From Planctomycetaceae bacterium (GTDB lineage Bacteria > Planctomycetota > Planctomycetia > Planctomycetales > Planctomycetaceae), in NCBI GenBank assembly GCA_024742875.1, contig JANSXP010000015.1, positions 1 through 64,000 on the forward strand: a stretch of DNA of 64,000 nt, read 5' to 3'. Below are positions 60,903 to 64,000 of the stretch, piece by piece; the first letter of the stretch is position 1; every line of letters begins with the position of its first letter. Position numbers and translations under genes: made by a program. The notes under the pieces are model-generated. The model saw only the letters and a list, made by a program, of their open reading frames with translations, searched no databases and was not told the origin of the DNA.

Positions 60903-63900
60903 TCAGACGCTCACGGATTGCTCTTCTTTTCTGACCTCAACCGGCGGTTGAGCAAACGTCTCCACGACGATGGCGTACAGAGCGGGAACAACCAGCAGCG
61001 TCAGCAGTGTGGCGACAAGCAGGCCGAAAATCATCAGCCACGACATCCCTTCCCAGAGCGGTCCTCCGCCCATCGCCAGCGGAATCAGTCCGCCGACCGT
61101 GGTTGCGGTGGTCAGAAAGATGGGCAGCAAACGCTGCTTGCCCGCGTCCACCAGGCAGTTGCGGAACTCGGCGGCACTCAGCCCCACAATGGGACCGTCT
61201 CCGTTGACCTGCTCAGACTTACGGCGAATCAGGATGTCGGCAAACTCGATAAAGATGATGCCGGTGTTCAGAACGATTCCAAACAGGGACAGTACGCCCA
61301 ACTGAGGCATAAAGCCCAGCGGATTATTGGTCAGTGCCAGTCCGCCCAGCGCACCGATCAGAGCCAGTGGCAGCGTGCCTATGATGATCATGGTCTTGCT
61401 GACGCTGTTAAACTGAATAATCAGCAGCAGGATAATCGCAACCAGCGACATGACGAACGACATCAGCATCATGCCGGCGGCTTCCTGACTCTCCTCCAGT
61501 GCACCGCCGATCTCCACTTTAAAGCCCGGTGGCAAAGAGGCCTCCAGCTGTTTCATTTCTGCGGAGTCCATGATTCGATTGACGACGTCGTTACCGGACA
61601 CACCCTCTTCGACGCGAGCTCTCACCTCAATCGTCCGATTCATATCGCGTCGCTCGATCACAGACGGTTTCCATTTGGGGCTGATGTCCGCAATGGAACC
61701 CAGCGGCACCTTTCCGGAACTGCCCTCGACCCACGCATTGTTGATGTCTGCCAGAGACCTGCGTCCATCCACTTTGAGTCGGAAGTAAACGGGCACCGTG
61801 TGATCGCCCTCGCGAAAGGTTGTCAGCAGGCGACCGGAAAAGTAGGCATTGAGCGTGGCGGCCACCTGAGAATTGGTGACGCCCGCCAGGTTGGCCCGAT
61901 CTTCGTCAATGTTGACATTCAGCTCGTAGCCGTCGATGCCCCATTTGTCGTGCACATTCCAGGTTTCCGGCTGGTCGCGGATGATGTCTTTGACGTCTTC
62001 GGCCGCCTGTCGCAGCTGCGCGATGTCTGCATTGCCGTTGCCGCTGACCCGCAGCGTGACTGGATCGGCGGGAGGTCCGAGCATCAGTTCGATGGGAACG
62101 ATCCGAACGCCGGAAATCGGCGCGATGCCCCGGTCTTTGTCTCCCCCGCTGGCCACGCGTCGAACGTCTGCCGCCAGAGAATGAGTGTGGCTGCCGTCAG
62201 TCGTGCGAATCAGAATCTCCGCGAAATTAGAGCGTCTTGGCTCCGGGGACCAGCTGAGGTACCAGCGAGAGCCGCCACCGCCAACGACTGTTCGAAGACA
62301 GTCCAGTCGTTCGACCGTCTGGCCATCCACTTCCGTCCTGCTGAGCTTTCGGATCAGATCTTCCACCTGCCTGGCGGCGGCGTCCGTCTGATCAATGTTG
62401 GCGGATTCCGGCAGCCAGACCTCCACGGCAAACTGGTCTCGCTCGTTTTGCGGAAAGAACTCGGTGCCAACAGGCAGTTTCAGTGTGGCGGCCAGCAGGC
62501 CGACAGCCACGGCCAGCGTCAGGAACTTGTGCTGAATGCAGGCCAGACTGAATCGTTCGTACAGACCCGGTGTGTTGGTTTCTTTGGTGCTGGCGGCCGC
62601 AGCCGGACGTTTGGAAAACCGAGCGAGCAGTGCCATCACGGGGGAAGACGGCTGCGCCGGATCGGCGGGCGGTCGAATGAAAGTGGCCGCCAGAATCACA
62701 CAGAATGTCATCGCCAGAATCCAGCTGACGGCCAGCATGGTGGAGAGCGTTACGGGCAGGCTGTAAATGAACTCACCACTGCCTCCCTCAATCGCAATCA
62801 CCATCGGCAAAAAGGCGGCAATGGTGGTCAGGGTGCCGTTGAGCATCGGAATGGCCAGCATTTTGGCCCCGGAAACCGTTGCTTCCACGGGAGGCATACC
62901 GTCGATCTGATTGGTGCGCGATTGGTCGCAAACCTGAACGGCGTTATCCACCAGCAGTCCCAGGGCGATGATCATCGAAGCCAGCGACATCTGTTCCAGC
63001 TGCACATCAAACAGCGTGATGATGCCGATCGACGCCAGCACGACAAAGGGAATATTGGCTGCCATCACGGCTGCCGTGCGAAAGCCCACCACCAGATAGA
63101 CGATGACAATCACGATCAAAATGGCCGAGACCACGTTCATGACGACGTCCTGAATTCTGGCATTCACTCCGATCGACTGATCAGAAACCGGGGTGACGAT
63201 CAGATCGGCGGGCAGCGATTTCTCCTGCTGCTGGAGGCGTTCCACACAGAGCCTGGCTTTATCGCAGATGTCGACGATGTTGGCTCCGGATTTCATTGTC
63301 ACCGACACCATGACGCATTTTTCGGACACTTCGGGATCCGCATAACGAGCCAGCAGCGAAGGCGGGTCGGTGTAACCACGGCGGACCGACATTCCCATGT
63401 CCTTCAGGTAAACCTGATTGGCCGTGTTGCCGGAATCCGCCACATTGGCCACGACCGACTCCAATTCATCCACCGCGTTCAGCTCTCCGCCGGGTCGCAC
63501 ATAAAAGCGGCCGTCAGATGTGTCCACGATTCCGCCCGGCGCGATGATGTTGCGCTGACTGATCAGCTGTTCGAGTGCCTCTGTCGTCAGGCCCAGTTTT
63601 CCCCAGTTCCCGGCGTCAGTTTCCACATAGATGGCTTCATCCTGTACGCCGATGCGGTCGACGCGCGCTACGCCGTCAATCAGCCGCAGCGCATCGCGGA
63701 GTCGGTCGGAGTAAATGTCCAGGTCGCGGTCTGTGTAGCGATAAGCGAATTCCTGGTCCGGATCATCGGCCGGCTGCTGATAAACGGCAAACAGGATCAC
63801 GGCCGTGTCCCCAAATTCATCGTTGACGATCGGCACGATGCCCTGCTCCGGCATCCGGACATTCTTCACGCGGGCCCGGACCTTGTCCCACACATTGGGA

Positions 63901-64000
63901 ACGTCAGATGGTGACATCGACTCGTCGAGATCCACGAAGATCGTGGAAAGCCCGTTGGTGGACGTGGACCGCAGTACGTCCACTTCTTCGATTCCGTCCA
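60903..64000 (-). CDS. RND-family efflux transporter (AcrB-like), 5'-partial
   Basis: Inner-membrane proton-driven exporter of the hydrophobe/metal RND superfamily. Reading continues past the right edge (codons upstream of the GTG at 63983 read DGIEEV), so roughly the first 60-80 residues, with TM1, are missing. About 1030 residues remain: two porter-domain blocks and two sets of TM helices. TM4 reads LASMIIALGLLVDNAVQVCDQ, the LVDN form of the proton-relay helix; the last TM bundle includes LFGIVLNTGIIFIEFADILI, and the tail ends PPVEVRKEEQSVSV. No membrane-fusion or outer-membrane partner is visible; these may lie outside the window. Substrate unknown. Confidence 0.95.
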   Translation of the reverse strand, partial: DGIEEVDVLRSTSTNGLSTIFVDLDESMSPSDVPNVWDKVRARVKNVRMPEQGIVPIVNDEFGDTAVILFAVYQQPADDPDQEFAYRYTDRDLDIYSDRLRDALRLIDGVARVDRIGVQDEAIYVETDAGNWGKLGLTTEALEQLISQRNIIAPGGIVDTSDGRFYVRPGGELNAVDELESVVANVADSGNTANQVYLKDMGMSVRRGYTDPPSLLARYADPEVSEKCVMVSVTMKSGANIVDICDKARLCVERLQQQEKSLPADLIVTPVSDQSIGVNARIQDVVMNVVSAILIVIVIVYLVVGFRTAAVMAANIPFVVLASIGIITLFDVQLEQMSLASMIIALGLLVDNAVQVCDQSRTNQIDGMPPVEATVSGAKMLAIPMLNGTLTTIAAFLPMVIAIEGGSGEFIYSLPVTLSTMLAVSWILAMTFCVILAATFIRPPADPAQPSSPVMALLARFSKRPAAAASTKETNTPGLYERFSLACIQHKFLTLAVAVGLLAATLKLPVGTEFFPQNERDQFAVEVWLPESANIDQTDAAARQVEDLIRKLSRTEVDGQTVERLDCLRTVVGGGGSRWYLSWSPEPRRSNFAEILIRTTDGSHTHSLAADVRRVASGGDKDRGIAPISGVRIVPIELMLGPPADPVTLRVSGNGNADIAQLRQAAEDVKDIIRDQPETWNVHDKWGIDGYELNVNIDEDRANLAGVTNSQVAATLNAYFSGRLLTTFREGDHTVPVYFRLKVDGRRSLADINNAWVEGSSGKVPLGSIADISPKWKPSVIERRDMNRTIEVRARVEEGVSGNDVVNRIMDSAEMKQLEASLPPGFKVEIGGALEESQEAAGMMLMSFVMSLVAIILLLIIQFNSVSKTMIIIGTLPLALIGALGGLALTNNPLGFMPQLGVLSLFGIVLNTGIIFIEFADILIRRKSEQVNGDGPIVGLSAAEFRNCLVDAGKQRLLPIFLTTATTVGGLIPLAMGGGPLWEGMSWLMIFGLLVATLLTLLVVPALYAIVVETFAQPPVEVRKEEQSVSV

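Noticed and set aside
60918-63914. Open frame of 998 codons on the + strand
   Set aside because: Exactly antisense to the RND transporter, His/Gln/Arg-rich with no family; a codon-bias shadow.

Overview
The window looks like ordinary chromosome from a member of the Planctomycetota, most likely family Planctomycetaceae sensu lato. The evidence is the gene content: a DUF1559 pseudopilin-like protein, PEP-CTERM-tailed secreted proteins, a sulfatase beside a PQQ-type beta-propeller protein, a very large PQQ/LamG protein, long exported proteins of unknown function, zinc-ribbon plus single-TM plus transthyretin-like proteins, and a BamA with a long insertion. I see no phage, insertion sequence, CRISPR array or rRNA. 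Base composition looks uniformly GC-rich.

Layout. 1-7.6 kb: two very large exported or membrane proteins of unknown function on the + strand, the first cut by the window edge. 7.6-12.9 kb: a minus-strand operon of glycosyltransferase, secreted isoaspartyl methyltransferase, HtrA-like pseudoprotease and undecaprenyl-diphosphatase UppP. 13.2-16.7 kb: a hybrid histidine kinase. 17-23.4 kb: a large exported protein, a DnaA, and a TPR lipoprotein on the opposite strand. 23.8-30 kb: the PQQ/LamG protein, an M28 aminopeptidase, and a short gene with an in-frame TGA that reads as a selenocysteine-containing ArsC-family protein. 30.2-34.4 kb: HU, a DUF434 protein and BamA. 34.7-42.1 kb: a minus-strand run of DUF1559 protein, zinc-ribbon protein, hisH, hisA, PhyH dioxygenase, queG, mscS and a SpoU-type methyltransferase. 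42.5-46.5 kb: an aminotransferase and two PEP-CTERM-type exported proteins, one with a striking Ser/Asp/Asn repeat. 46.8-49.9 kb: a TPR protein. 49.9-58 kb: sulfatase, PQQ propeller, M3 peptidase and three small-to-medium proteins. 58.2-64 kb: an acidic helical protein, a small zinc ribbon, tRNA-Cys, an unknown protein and an RND transporter cut by the right edge.

Themes. Much of the coding is for the cell envelope and exported proteome: BamA folds outer-membrane proteins, UppP recycles undecaprenyl phosphate, and the secreted PIMT and pseudo-HtrA could act in protein quality control. Histidine biosynthesis (hisA, hisH) and tRNA modification (queG, SpoU methyltransferase) share one collinear run.

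The strongest non-routine observation is the selenoprotein gene at 29613-29963. Its UGA codon 14 sits in a U-x-x-C redox motif and is followed by SECIS-like hairpins; conventional gene calling would truncate it. Other points of note are the loss of all three catalytic residues in the HtrA homologue, an Asp-to-Asn change in the DnaA Walker B motif, and a roughly 150-residue insertion in the last POTRA region of BamA.
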